This document shows, piece by piece, positions 1-5,493 of a stretch of 26,113 nt of DNA. A program made the translations under genes and the position numbers. Below the pieces are notes generated by a model. The model searched no databases, had not been told where the DNA came from, and saw only the letters and a list, made by a program, of their open reading frames with translations. Position 1 is the stretch's first letter. The number at the start of each line of letters is the position of its first letter. This DNA comes from a virus. The stretch is from positions 1 through 26,113 of the IMG/VR virus record IMGVR_UViG_3300023179_000449, one strand, 5' to 3'.

Positions 1-62
1 CATTTTTTTCTCTTTTCTCTTGATGATGTTTCTATTGTAGGGGATAGGTCTGACATTTTTTG
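1..62 (-). promoter_or_regulatory. Promoter and leader of a leftward gene that starts at the window edge
   Basis: On the minus strand a -10-like TACAAT (39..34) is preceded 17 bases upstream by ATGTCAG within an A-tract, and followed by a purine-rich leader (AAGAGAAAAGAG) and an ATG at 3..1. The gene itself lies outside the window. The same arrangement with nearly the same leader is repeated at 286-348 (minus) and 511-571 (plus), which is why I read it as a promoter cassette. No good -35 hexamer is present. Confidence 0.55.
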
Positions 63-80
63 CGGGGCAAAAATTTTACC
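62..80. repeat. GCGGGGC repeat, copy A
   Basis: A 19-base sequence beginning GCGGGGCAAAAA is identical at 62-80 and 404-422, and a shorter version lies at 372-385. All copies are in or next to the promoter regions of the leftmost small genes. Here it overlaps the stop codon (78..76) of the gene at 76-288. Function unknown; the copies could be binding sites or remnants of duplication of the promoter cassette. Confidence 0.6.
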
Positions 81-288
81 AATTAGGGGTCATTCCCCTA
101 TGTGCCTCGCAAGTGTTATTTCCCGTACCGCTAGGGATAGGGCAGAAACAGATTACGCAAGCAATTTGGATTGCGTTAGGCGTTGCTAGGGCTAATTCCA
201 ATTCAACGCTATCCGCAAAAGATAGTTCGTTGATGTCGGTACGGCTAACGCCATTTTCGTCTAGGTTGATGATTTCAATGAAGCCCAT
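76..288 (-). CDS. Small hypothetical protein with possible zinc-binding Cys/His set (70 aa)
   Basis: I chose the ATG at 288..286 because it sits directly behind the leader shared with the gene at the left edge; a longer reading to 399 would run through the promoter. The product begins MGFIEIINLDENG, is acidic in the middle, and ends with C44-x2-C47 and C60-x2-H63 (CVIC then CEAH), which could bind one zinc ion. No family is recognised. The start is preceded by AAGAGAAAAGAG rather than a strong Shine-Dalgarno sequence. It is probably an early accessory gene controlled together with the neighbouring genes that carry the same leader. Confidence 0.6.
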   Translation of the reverse strand: MGFIEIINLDENGVSRTDINELSFADSVELELALATPNAIQIACVICFCPIPSGTGNNTCEAHRGMTPNW

Positions 289-317
289 TTTTTTTCTCTT
301 TTCTCTTGATGATGTTT

Positions 318-348
318 TAATTGTAGCAGATGGCACTGACATTTTTTG
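318..348 (-). promoter_or_regulatory. Promoter of the leftward gene at 76-288
   Basis: On the minus strand: ATGTCAG beginning at 342 inside an A-tract, then TACAAT at 325..320, exactly 17 bases from the A of ATGTC to the T of TACAAT. Spacing and motif are the same as at 31-62 and 511-539. The -35 position is an A-tract, so recognition may need an activator or a phage-specific factor (inference). Confidence 0.5.
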
Positions 349-350
349 AC

Positions 351-361
351 AGCGACACGCC
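351..361. repeat. AGCGACACGCC direct repeat, copy 1
   Basis: An 11-base sequence, AGCGACACGCC, occurs here and again at 446-456, both inside the divergent control region. Together with the GCGGGGC repeats it shows that this intergenic region is built from duplicated blocks. Confidence 0.5.
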
Positions 362-380
362 AGAGAATTTTGCGGGGCAA

Positions 381-402
381 AATTTGAACAAATGTTCAAA
401 TT
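381..402. promoter_or_regulatory. LexA-like (SOS box) palindrome
   Basis: A perfect inverted repeat with 10-base arms (AATTTGAACA and TGTTCAAATT) around two A residues. Its core GAAC-AAAT-GTTC (386-397) matches the GAAC-N4-GTTC core known for LexA boxes of Bacillus and actinobacteria. It lies between the divergent promoters at 318-348 and 511-539, overlapping one GCGGGGC repeat. Regulation by host LexA or by a phage repressor with similar specificity is inferred; the core alone could occur by chance in this much sequence, but the long arms and location support it. Confidence 0.45.
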
Positions 403-403
403 G

Positions 404-422
404 GCGGGGCAAAAATTTTACC
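404..422. repeat. GCGGGGC repeat, copy C
   Basis: Identical over 19 bases to 62-80; a shorter version (GCGGGGCAAAATTT) is at 372-385, directly in front of the LexA-like palindrome. Confidence 0.6.
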
Positions 423-445
423 ATAGGGGTATGACAAAAACGGTT

Positions 446-456
446 AGCGACACGCC
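446..456. repeat. AGCGACACGCC direct repeat, copy 2
   Basis: Second copy of the 11-base sequence seen at 351-361. The stretch 289-570 holds no convincing gene; it contains two promoters, the LexA-like palindrome and these repeats. Confidence 0.5.
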
Positions 457-510
457 GAAAAAACAAAAAACATTGGATACAATTTAATTCCAAAACACTA
501 GCCAAAATGC

Positions 511-539
511 AAAAAAATGTCGGTGATGTTTGCTACAAT
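511..539 (+). promoter_or_regulatory. Promoter of the rightward gene at 571
   Basis: An A-tract followed by ATGTCGG (517-523) and TACAAT (534-539), with the same 17-base offset as the two minus-strand copies. A purine-rich leader with AAGAGAAAAGAG precedes the ATG at 571. It is divergent from the promoter at 318-348. Confidence 0.55.
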
Positions 540-570
540 TAAGGCATAACCTAAGAGAAAAGAGTCCCAA

Positions 571-876
571 ATGTCACTTTATTCATACAACCCTAACGGT
601 CAAAAGGTCTATGACTTACTAAAAGATTGGGATGCAATTTCATTTGCTTGCACTATGGCAGAATTCGCACATAGCCCATTTTCAAATGACGATTGCTCTT
701 ACACCATTTCCAAATGGTACAAATTTTGTGATGAGGTTGCAGAATGGCTACTTTATGAGGATGAGGCACACGCCAATTCTTTAGGCATTTTTACACCTAG
801 CGAATGTGCAGAATGTTTGGGTAAAGGTTGGTTTGAAAACCCGATTGAACATAACAGTTATTGTACGCAAGCATAA
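571..876 (+). CDS. Hypothetical protein with one CxxCxGxG motif (101 aa)
   Basis: The product begins MSLYSYNPNGQKVYDLLKDW and is rich in acidic and aromatic residues. Near the end, C79-A-E-C82-L-G-K-G matches the CxxCxGxG unit of DnaJ-type zinc centres, but only a single unit is present, with H94 and C98 as possible further ligands. No family is recognised. It has its own promoter from the shared cassette and is followed within 15 bases by a strong hairpin terminator, so it is transcribed alone. Its promoter suggests co-regulation with the leftward genes at the window edge. Confidence 0.65.
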   Translation: MSLYSYNPNGQKVYDLLKDWDAISFACTMAEFAHSPFSNDDCSYTISKWYKFCDEVAEWLLYEDEAHANSLGIFTPSECAECLGKGWFENPIEHNSYCTQA

Positions 877-889
877 AACGCTAATGCGT

Positions 890-922
890 AATAGTGTGCC
901 TATGGGCACACTATTTTTTTTT
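890..922 (+). terminator. Rho-independent terminator
   Basis: A perfect 11-base-pair stem (AATAGTGTGCC at 890-900 and GGCACACTATT at 905-915) with loop TATG, followed by a run of T to 922. It closes the gene at 571-876. Confidence 0.9.
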
Positions 923-936
923 GCCTACGCACAAAA

Positions 937-955
937 TTTTTGTATCATACAAAAA
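937..955. repeat. Palindrome TTTTTGTAT-C-ATACAAAAA
   Basis: Nine-base arms around one C. A closely similar palindrome (TTTTGTAT-tgc-ATACAAAA) lies at 14154-14172 in front of the protease gene. With only one central base it is more likely a protein-binding site than an RNA hairpin. It stands between convergent genes here, so its role is unclear. The stretch 877-1026 holds this element, the terminator and the inverted repeat at 991-1008, but no gene. Confidence 0.4.
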
Positions 956-990
956 AAATAAATATTAACATTTTGATCAAACTGAATTAT

Positions 991-1008
991 ATGTGACCAA
1001 TCTCACAT
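991..1008. repeat. Inverted repeat ATGTGA-N6-TCACAT (CRP-like form)
   Basis: The sequence TGTGA-CCAATC-TCACA has the exact half-sites of the CRP/FNR-family operator. It lies downstream of the leftward operon and between convergent genes rather than in a promoter, so a regulatory role is doubtful. It may instead be a stem at the end of the operon transcript. Confidence 0.3.
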
Positions 1009-1026
1009 TTATAAGGTGGGCGGGAT

Positions 1027-1182
1027 CTAAAAAGAGTTATAAGCCACAATTAAAGCAGCTATAGTTAATACAACAGGTAAGAACATATCCCTGAGTGGCA
1101 TTTTGTGACGAATAATGTCTTTTGATACGCTAAATATCACACAACTTAGCAAAAATAGGTAAGCTAATGTCAAAATAATCAT
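1027..1182 (-). CDS. Small two-helix membrane protein (51 aa)
   Basis: On the minus strand an ATG at 1182..1180 follows a good Shine-Dalgarno AGGAGA (1193..1188) by five bases. The product has a hydrophobic N-terminal segment (about residues 2-18, ILTLAYLFLLSCVIF), a basic connecting loop (KDIIRHK, then R31) and a second hydrophobic segment (about 33-47, MFLPVVLTIAALIVA), and stops with TAG at 1029..1027. This pattern predicts a hairpin of two membrane helices in the cytoplasmic membrane. Function is unknown; possibilities such as a small holin or superinfection factor are guesses. It is the last gene of the leftward operon and is separated from the gene before it by an AT-rich hairpin. Confidence 0.7.
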   Translation of the reverse strand: MIILTLAYLFLLSCVIFSVSKDIIRHKMPLRDMFLPVVLTIAALIVAYNSF

Positions 1183-1208
1183 AATTTTCTCCTAAAAGTG
1201 ACTATATT

Positions 1209-1230
1209 AATAAATACTGGTGTATTTATT
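1209..1230. repeat. AT-rich hairpin between operon genes
   Basis: AATAAATAC (1209-1217) and GTATTTATT (1222-1230) form a perfect nine-base-pair stem with a four-base loop. It overlaps the stop codon of the gene at 1229-1426 and precedes the ribosome binding site of the membrane-protein gene. It could mark an RNA processing or attenuation point, but the stem is weak because it is nearly all A/T. Confidence 0.4.
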
Positions 1231-1426
1231 AGTTATATCCAAGGCTAATATTCTCGGAATTGATGCTGTTCCTATTAAAATTGGCGGGATTTGAAGAACA
1301 ATCAACAACATGGGCATCAAACTTATCCATAATACTCTTGTCAAACGGAATTACTACTGACATTTTGTAATTTTTACAAATTTTACACTCTAAATAGCCT
1401 ACTTTGGTCTTTGATACCTTATTCAT
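1229..1426 (-). CDS. Small zinc-finger-like protein C-x2-C-x21-H-x3-C (65 aa), third paralogue
   Basis: Cysteines at 14 and 17 (CKIC), histidine 39 and cysteine 43 (HVVDC) give the pattern C-x2-C-x21-H-x3-C, identical in spacing to the products of 1419-1637 and 1639-1803. A C2HC zinc site is inferred. The tail after residue 45 is Asn/Ser-rich and unlike the other two. The ATG lies inside the end of the preceding gene (overlap ATGAATAA, eight bases), with GGAG ten bases upstream, so translation is probably coupled. Function is unknown; small zinc proteins of phages often bind host proteins or nucleic acid, but nothing here shows which. Confidence 0.7.
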   Translation of the reverse strand: MNKVSKTKVGYLECKICKNYKMSVVIPFDKSIMDKFDAHVVDCSSNPANFNRNSINSENISLGYN

Positions 1427-1637
1427 CTTCTAATTTCTCCAATAATTCTTCATTTTCGTCTATAACGACCTTAATTGTATCATATAATCTATTTTTTCGG
1501 CAAGAAAAAACATGATTTTCGTAATCTTGAAGTTGGCGGGATGATAAAAAGAAGTATCCCATAATACTAAAGTCATCACAATAGGGACATTTGACAACAA
1601 CATAATCATCCTTATTAAATACAATCGGTGATTTCAT
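1419..1637 (-). CDS. Small zinc-finger-like protein C-x2-C-x21-H-x3-C (72 aa), second paralogue
   Basis: I prefer the ATG at 1637..1635, which lies one base after the preceding stop and nine bases after AAGGTG; starts at 1646 or 1649 would add three or four residues. Counting from 1637, the motif is C17-P-Y-C20 and H42-x3-C46, the same C-x2-C-x21-H-x3-C as in both neighbours. The C-terminus is strongly acidic (ENEELLEKLEDE). It is the middle one of three tandem paralogues, presumably made by duplication followed by strong divergence, since little besides the ligand spacing is shared. No known family is recognised. Confidence 0.7.
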   Translation of the reverse strand: MKSPIVFNKDDYVVVKCPYCDDFSIMGYFFLSSRQLQDYENHVFSCRKNRLYDTIKVVIDENEELLEKLEDE

Positions 1638-1638
1638 A

Positions 1639-1803
1639 TTAATCATCACCTTTTTTATTTTTTTTACGAACAGGACATTTATCTATATGAGTTTCATATG
1701 CAAGTTGTGCAGAAGCAGACATTGGCTCTTGAAACAGCATCTTGTATTCCAAACAGAACGGACAAAGAACAATTTTTAGCTTATTATTTCCCTGTGTATA
1801 CAT
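1639..1803 (-). CDS. Small zinc-finger-like protein C-x2-C-x21-H-x3-C (54 aa), first paralogue
   Basis: An open frame starts at ATG 1803..1801 after GGTGG with seven bases spacing and stops with TAA at 1641..1639. The product begins MYTQGNNKLKIVLCPFC. Its possible zinc ligands are C14, C17, H39 and C43, exactly the positions found in the 65-residue paralogue, and the tail is basic (RKKNKKG). The conserved spacing, the ribosome binding site and the tight packing between neighbours make it very likely a real gene. A fold of the treble-clef or C2HC type is inferred only. Confidence 0.7.
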   Translation of the reverse strand: MYTQGNNKLKIVLCPFCLEYKMLFQEPMSASAQLAYETHIDKCPVRKKNKKGDD

Positions 1804-1841
1804 GAGTAAGCCACCACAACAACAATAATATAAAAATTACC

Positions 1842-2075
1842 TTATTCATCTTCATCAATCACTAGGGCGGGATCTGGAGACAGGACCTTTCCTGACTCAT
1901 GTAAAGAAATCATACGATCTACAATAGCCTGATTACTATCACCTGATGCAATGAGAGTCAATAGGTCGTATATGCGAAGTAACTGGATATACATGCCTCC
2001 TAGAAGCTCATATAACGCCTCAGAATTTATTTTGGCGGTATCTTGGATATTTTCCTCTGACTTTAATTCAGACAT
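1842..2075 (-). CDS. Hypothetical helical protein (77 aa)
   Basis: The product begins MSELKSEENIQDTAK, has a central hydrophobic helical stretch (about residues 21-44, ALYELLGGMYIQLLRIYDLL within it), and ends with an acidic tail (IDEDE). It contains no cysteine and no recognised domain. The stretch is amphipathic rather than clearly transmembrane, so a helical oligomer is more likely than a membrane protein (inference). Its ATG overlaps the end of the preceding gene by eight bases (ATGTCTGA), so translation is coupled within the leftward operon. Confidence 0.65.
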   Translation of the reverse strand: MSELKSEENIQDTAKINSEALYELLGGMYIQLLRIYDLLTLIASGDSNQAIVDRMISLHESGKVLSPDPALVIDEDE

Positions 2076-2289
2076 TTTCTACCTCGTTTACCAAATTAGT
2101 TATTTGTTCATACATCTTTAATCCAGGTCTTAGTCTATACTCACATGCATAACAACGAAGCGTCAAATCTTCTTTTTCATCAAAGAAGGGAACAAGTGTC
2201 ATATGTTCCTCATCTACCTTACATTTCAACTGTGGAACTTTTCCATCAAGAGATAAAAGATAGTATTTAACAAAAATCTTTTTGTTCAT
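2068..2289 (-). CDS. Hypothetical Cys-containing small protein, first gene of the leftward operon (73 aa)
   Basis: The product begins MNKKIFVKYYLLSLDGKVPQ and carries C23, H29, C46 and C49 (CYAC), which could form a zinc site with a different spacing from the three paralogues downstream. The start ATG at 2289..2287 follows AAGG in an AT-rich leader, with a -10-like TATAAT further upstream. It is the promoter-proximal gene of six small leftward genes ending at 1027. No function can be assigned. Confidence 0.65.
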   Translation of the reverse strand: MNKKIFVKYYLLSLDGKVPQLKCKVDEEHMTLVPFFDEKEDLTLRCYACEYRLRPGLKMYEQITNLVNEVENV

Positions 2290-2429
2290 AATAATATATA
2301 TACCTTAATATAGATTATATAATTTCTATAACTTATATATTTATATAGGTTATATTATCTTATATATAAGAAAGTATAATAATAAAATTAAAAATTGTCA
2401 AATTAAAATTTATATTTTATAATTGAGCC
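2290..2429. promoter_or_regulatory. AT-only divergent control region
   Basis: About 140 bases almost without G or C separate the leftward small-gene operon from the rightward late region. On the minus strand TATAAT (2319..2314) is the likely -10 of the leftward operon. On the plus strand the promoter of the glycosyltransferase lies at the right end. Such a region would melt easily; whether it is also an origin cannot be judged because no iterons are visible. Confidence 0.5.
2395..2423 (+). promoter_or_regulatory. Sigma-70-type promoter giving a leaderless transcript
   Basis: TTGTCA (2395-2400), a 17-base spacer and a perfect TATAAT (2418-2423), then six bases to the ATG at 2430. Transcription normally starts about seven bases after the last base of the -10, which is the A of the start codon, so the mRNA would have no leader. 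No Shine-Dalgarno sequence precedes the ATG, in agreement. Confidence 0.7.
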
Positions 2430-3407
2430 ATGAAAGTTTCTTTTACAGGTGCTCCCGAATATATGTATGTTGCTCTAGGATATGGTAACGCATCTTGGCA
2501 TATTTTTCAAAGTATGAAGAAATTAGGTTTAGATCCTGTGGTTCGGGATAAACAAGCAGATATTGGTATTTCTTTCTGTCCACCCGCTCAATATTCCTTC
2601 GGCGAAAATCAATATAAAATTGGTTATACACCTTGGGAATCAACAGAATTTCAACCAGATTGGCAAGAAGGTTTAGATTTATGTGATGAAATTTGGACTA
2701 CATCGCATTGGAACAAAAAAATCTTTGAAGCAAAGCTAGATAAAGAAGTTTTTGTTTATTTGCATGGAATAGATAAACAATTTGCACCTATGAAGCGTAA
2801 ATGGGACAGATCTCAACCTTTCACCTTCTTGCATATTGGCGAGCCATTTAATCGTAAAGATGGTCAGTTGGTTGTGGATACATTTGCAAGACTTTATGGA
2901 AACGACCCCCGCTATCGCCTAATTATGAAGTGTACCAAATCAAATATGCTAAGTTTGATGAATATGCCTCCGAATTTAGTTTGCGACAACATCATCATTA
3001 GAAATGATGTCATTTCTCGTGAAGAACTTATAGACCTATATGCTTCTGTTCAATGCTTTGTGTATCCATCGTGGGGAGAAGGTTTTGGATTTAACCCTCT
3101 TCAGGCATTAGCTATGGGAATACCAACTATTTGTACCGCAGAATGGGCGGAGTACAAAAATAGAATTACCCTACCCCTTGACTCAGAACCAGCATGGTCT
3201 CCTTGGCAAGAAGTTCATCCAGGATATATGGTAAAACCTAGTGCAGAACAACTTGCTCAGCATATGATTGAAGTTGTAGAAAATTACGATAAATATTGTG
3301 CAGTAGCATTTAAAAATTCTCTTAAAGTTCACCAAGAATATGATTGGGATCTTGTTACAAGACCCGCTGTCGGTAGACTAAAAAAAATAAAAAAATCTAG
3401 ATTTTAG
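2430..3407 (+). CDS. GT4-like glycosyltransferase (325 aa)
   Basis: This looks like a GT-B fold, family GT4 (Glycos_transf_1) transferase, moving a sugar from a nucleotide-sugar donor to an unknown acceptor. The N-terminal half contains a GYGNASW loop (18-24) and IGYTPWES (64-71), typical of the acceptor domain. The C-terminal half has FTFLHIGEPFNRKD (131-144) and the donor-site motif WGEGFGFNPLQALAMG (215-230). In the usual E-x7-E motif the first glutamate is present (E217) but the second is Q225. The gene starts leaderless and precedes nrdJ by 55 bases. Modified phage DNA, virion protein or host surface glycan are all possible targets; the sequence does not decide. Confidence 0.85.
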   Translation: MKVSFTGAPEYMYVALGYGNASWHIFQSMKKLGLDPVVRDKQADIGISFCPPAQYSFGENQYKIGYTPWESTEFQPDWQEGLDLCDEIWTTSHWNKKIFEAKLDKEVFVYLHGIDKQFAPMKRKWDRSQPFTFLHIGEPFNRKDGQLVVDTFARLYGNDPRYRLIMKCTKSNMLSLMNMPPNLVCDNIIIRNDVISREELIDLYASVQCFVYPSWGEGFGFNPLQALAMGIPTICTAEWAEYKNRITLPLDSEPAWSPWQEVHPGYMVKPSAEQLAQHMIEVVENYDKYCAVAFKNSLKVHQEYDWDLVTRPAVGRLKKIKKSRF

Positions 3408-3462
3408 AAAAAAATAATGTTACACTAGAAGCCTAATTAAAAATGAAAAGGTGTGTGTATAC

Positions 3463-5391
3463 ATGAGCGGGATTGAAAATCCTTATGAAAATTTTATTGC
3501 CCTAAGCCGTTATGCTCGTTGGCTTAGTGAAGAAAATAGACGAGAAACTTGGTCAGAGACCGTAGATAGATATTTTAATTATATTCAAAAGCATTTAAAA
3601 GAAAAGCATGGCTATGTGCCAGATGAAAAACTTGTTGCCGAATTAAAACAATTTGTATTCGATAGAAATGTAATGCCTAGTATGCGTTCGGTTATGACCG
3701 CAGGTACTGCGTTGGAAAGAGATAATGTTGCAGGATATAACTGCTCTTTTCTTCCTGTCGACTCACTTCGTTCATTCGATGAGGCAATGTATATTCTTAT
3801 GTGTGGAACAGGGGTGGGTTTCTCAGTAGAGAGTATGTATGTAAATAAACTTCCAGTTGTAGCAGAAGTATTTGAAAAGACCGACACAATTGTTGTTGTA
3901 GAAGACTCAAAGGCTGGGTGGGCTAAGGCTCTTAGAGAACTTATTGCTTTGCTTTATCAAGGTCAGATTCCAGCTATTGATGTTTCTAAGGTTAGACCAG
4001 CAGGTGCAAGACTAAAGACATTTGGTGGTCGTGCATCGGGTCCACAGCCACTTGTAAACCTTTTTGATTTTACAATTAGAACATTTAAACATGCTGCAGG
4101 TAGAAAATTAAAGCCAATTGAAGCGCACGACATTATGTGCAAAATTGGTGAAGTTGTAGTTGTTGGTGGTGTACGCCGTAGTGCTATGATTTCCCTTTCC
4201 GACCTCAACGATCACGATATGGCAACTGCAAAAGCGGGTGCTTGGTGGGAAAATCATCCGCAAAGAGCCTTGTCAAACAACTCTGTTGCATTTGCTGGTA
4301 AGCCAGAAATGAATGACTTTATTGCAGAGTGGAAGTCAGTATATGATTCTAAGTCTGGAGAGCGTGGTATTTATAATGTAAAGGCTGCACAAACACAGGC
4401 TGCAAATTTTGGTCGGAGAGACCCAGAAGTGCATTATGGAACTAATCCCTGCTCCGAGATCATTCTTAGACCGTATCAATTTTGCAACCTATCTGAAGTT
4501 GTTATTCGTGAAGATGATACGGTTGAAAAGATTGCTCGAAAAGTAGAACTTGCCACTATACTTGGAACATGGCAGTCCACACTTACCGATTTTAAATATT
4601 TGCGTAAAATCTGGAAAGATAATACAGAAGAAGAGCGTCTTCTTGGTGTATCACTTACTGGTCAATTTGGACACAAGTATATGTCTGGTCAACAAGGTCT
4701 TGACAGACTAGCAAAAACTTTAGATTTTCTTAGAGAACTAGCAGTAACAACAAATGTTGATGAAGCGCAAAAAATTGGAATTAATCCATCTGCAGCAATT
4801 ACTTGTGTAAAGCCTTCTGGTACTGTTTCTCAGTTGGTTGGTGTATCTTCTGGTATGCACCCTTGGCATAGCGAATATTATATTCGTACTGTTCGTGGAG
4901 ATAAAAAAGACCCACTTACTCAATTTCTTGCAGATTCTGGTATTCCCGCCGAAGATGATTTTATGAAACCTAACGATACCACAGTATTTTCATTTCCAAT
5001 GAAAGCTCCAAAAAATGCTATTAAAAGAAATGATTTAACAGCAATTGAGCATCTTAATGTTTGGCTAACATACCAAAGACACTGGTGTGAACATAAGCCA
5101 TCAATCACAGTTTCCGTTCGTGAAGATGAATGGATGGAGGTTGGTGCTTGGGTATACAAGCACTTTGATGAATTATCTGGAGTTTCATTTCTTCCGTATT
5201 CTGAACACACCTATGTACAAGCACCATATCAGGATGCTACAAAAGAAGAATATGAAGAGTTTGTAAAGAAAATGCCTAAGCATATTGCTTGGGAAAATCT
5301 TTCTTTATATGAAACAGAAGATAATACTACTGGTTCTCAATCACTTGCCTGTACAAGTGGAGAATGTGAATTGGTAGATATTGGATCTTAA
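3463..5391 (+). CDS. nrdJ: Adenosylcobalamin-dependent ribonucleoside-triphosphate reductase, class II (642 aa)
   Basis: It reduces ribonucleotides to deoxyribonucleotides using a cobalamin-generated thiyl radical. All key residues can be matched to the Lactobacillus leichmannii enzyme: redox cysteines C94 (GYNCSF) and C341 (QFCNL), radical cysteine C330 with E332 (NPCSE), and the C-terminal reducing pair C630/C635 (ACTSGEC). At 642 residues it is about 100 shorter than that 739-residue enzyme. I chose the ATG at 3463, nine bases after AAGGTG (3448-3453), over the GTG at 3451, which overlaps that site. A weak -10 (TACACT, 3421-3426) lies upstream. It follows the glycosyltransferase and ends before a strong terminator. 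It would supply dNTPs for phage replication and depends on host cobalamin and a thiol reductant. Confidence 0.95.
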   Translation: MSGIENPYENFIALSRYARWLSEENRRETWSETVDRYFNYIQKHLKEKHGYVPDEKLVAELKQFVFDRNVMPSMRSVMTAGTALERDNVAGYNCSFLPVDSLRSFDEAMYILMCGTGVGFSVESMYVNKLPVVAEVFEKTDTIVVVEDSKAGWAKALRELIALLYQGQIPAIDVSKVRPAGARLKTFGGRASGPQPLVNLFDFTIRTFKHAAGRKLKPIEAHDIMCKIGEVVVVGGVRRSAMISLSDLNDHDMATAKAGAWWENHPQRALSNNSVAFAGKPEMNDFIAEWKSVYDSKSGERGIYNVKAAQTQAANFGRRDPEVHYGTNPCSEIILRPYQFCNLSEVVIREDDTVEKIARKVELATILGTWQSTLTDFKYLRKIWKDNTEEERLLGVSLTGQFGHKYMSGQQGLDRLAKTLDFLRELAVTTNVDEAQKIGINPSAAITCVKPSGTVSQLVGVSSGMHPWHSEYYIRTVRGDKKDPLTQFLADSGIPAEDDFMKPNDTTVFSFPMKAPKNAIKRNDLTAIEHLNVWLTYQRHWCEHKPSITVSVREDEWMEVGAWVYKHFDELSGVSFLPYSEHTYVQAPYQDATKEEYEEFVKKMPKHIAWENLSLYETEDNTTGSQSLACTSGECELVDIGS

Positions 5392-5410
5392 TGTATAATA
5401 GATTCATACC

Positions 5411-5445
5411 ACCCGCCTCCTATGGGGGCGGGTTTTCTTTTTGCT
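5411..5445 (+). terminator. Rho-independent terminator after nrdJ
   Basis: ACCCGCCTCC (5411-5420) pairs with GGGGGCGGGT (5424-5433) through ten pairs including one T-G wobble, with loop TAT, followed by TTTTC and more T. It separates nrdJ from the tail-fibre genes. Confidence 0.9.
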
Positions 5446-5456
5446 CACAAAAGTGG

Positions 5457-5462
5457 TATAAT
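5457..5462 (+). promoter_or_regulatory. Late-type promoter, extended -10 GGTATAAT
   Basis: GGTATAAT with TATAAT at 5457-5462, directly after the nrdJ terminator and 31 bases before the ATG at 5494. No good -35 is visible. The same GGTATAAT or close variants precede 9099, 12215, 14192, 16893 and 20835. Confidence 0.6.
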
Positions 5463-5493
5463 CTTGTTATAAATCTTATGGAATGGTCGTGGC

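Noticed and set aside
113-349. A 78-codon open frame on the plus strand
   Set aside because: It lies antisense to the gene at 76-288 and runs through that gene's promoter and leader; no ribosome binding site or protein-like pattern is seen.
317-505. A 62-codon open frame on the minus strand in the control region
   Set aside because: It crosses the LexA-like palindrome, the repeats and both promoters, and its product looks like translated repeat DNA.
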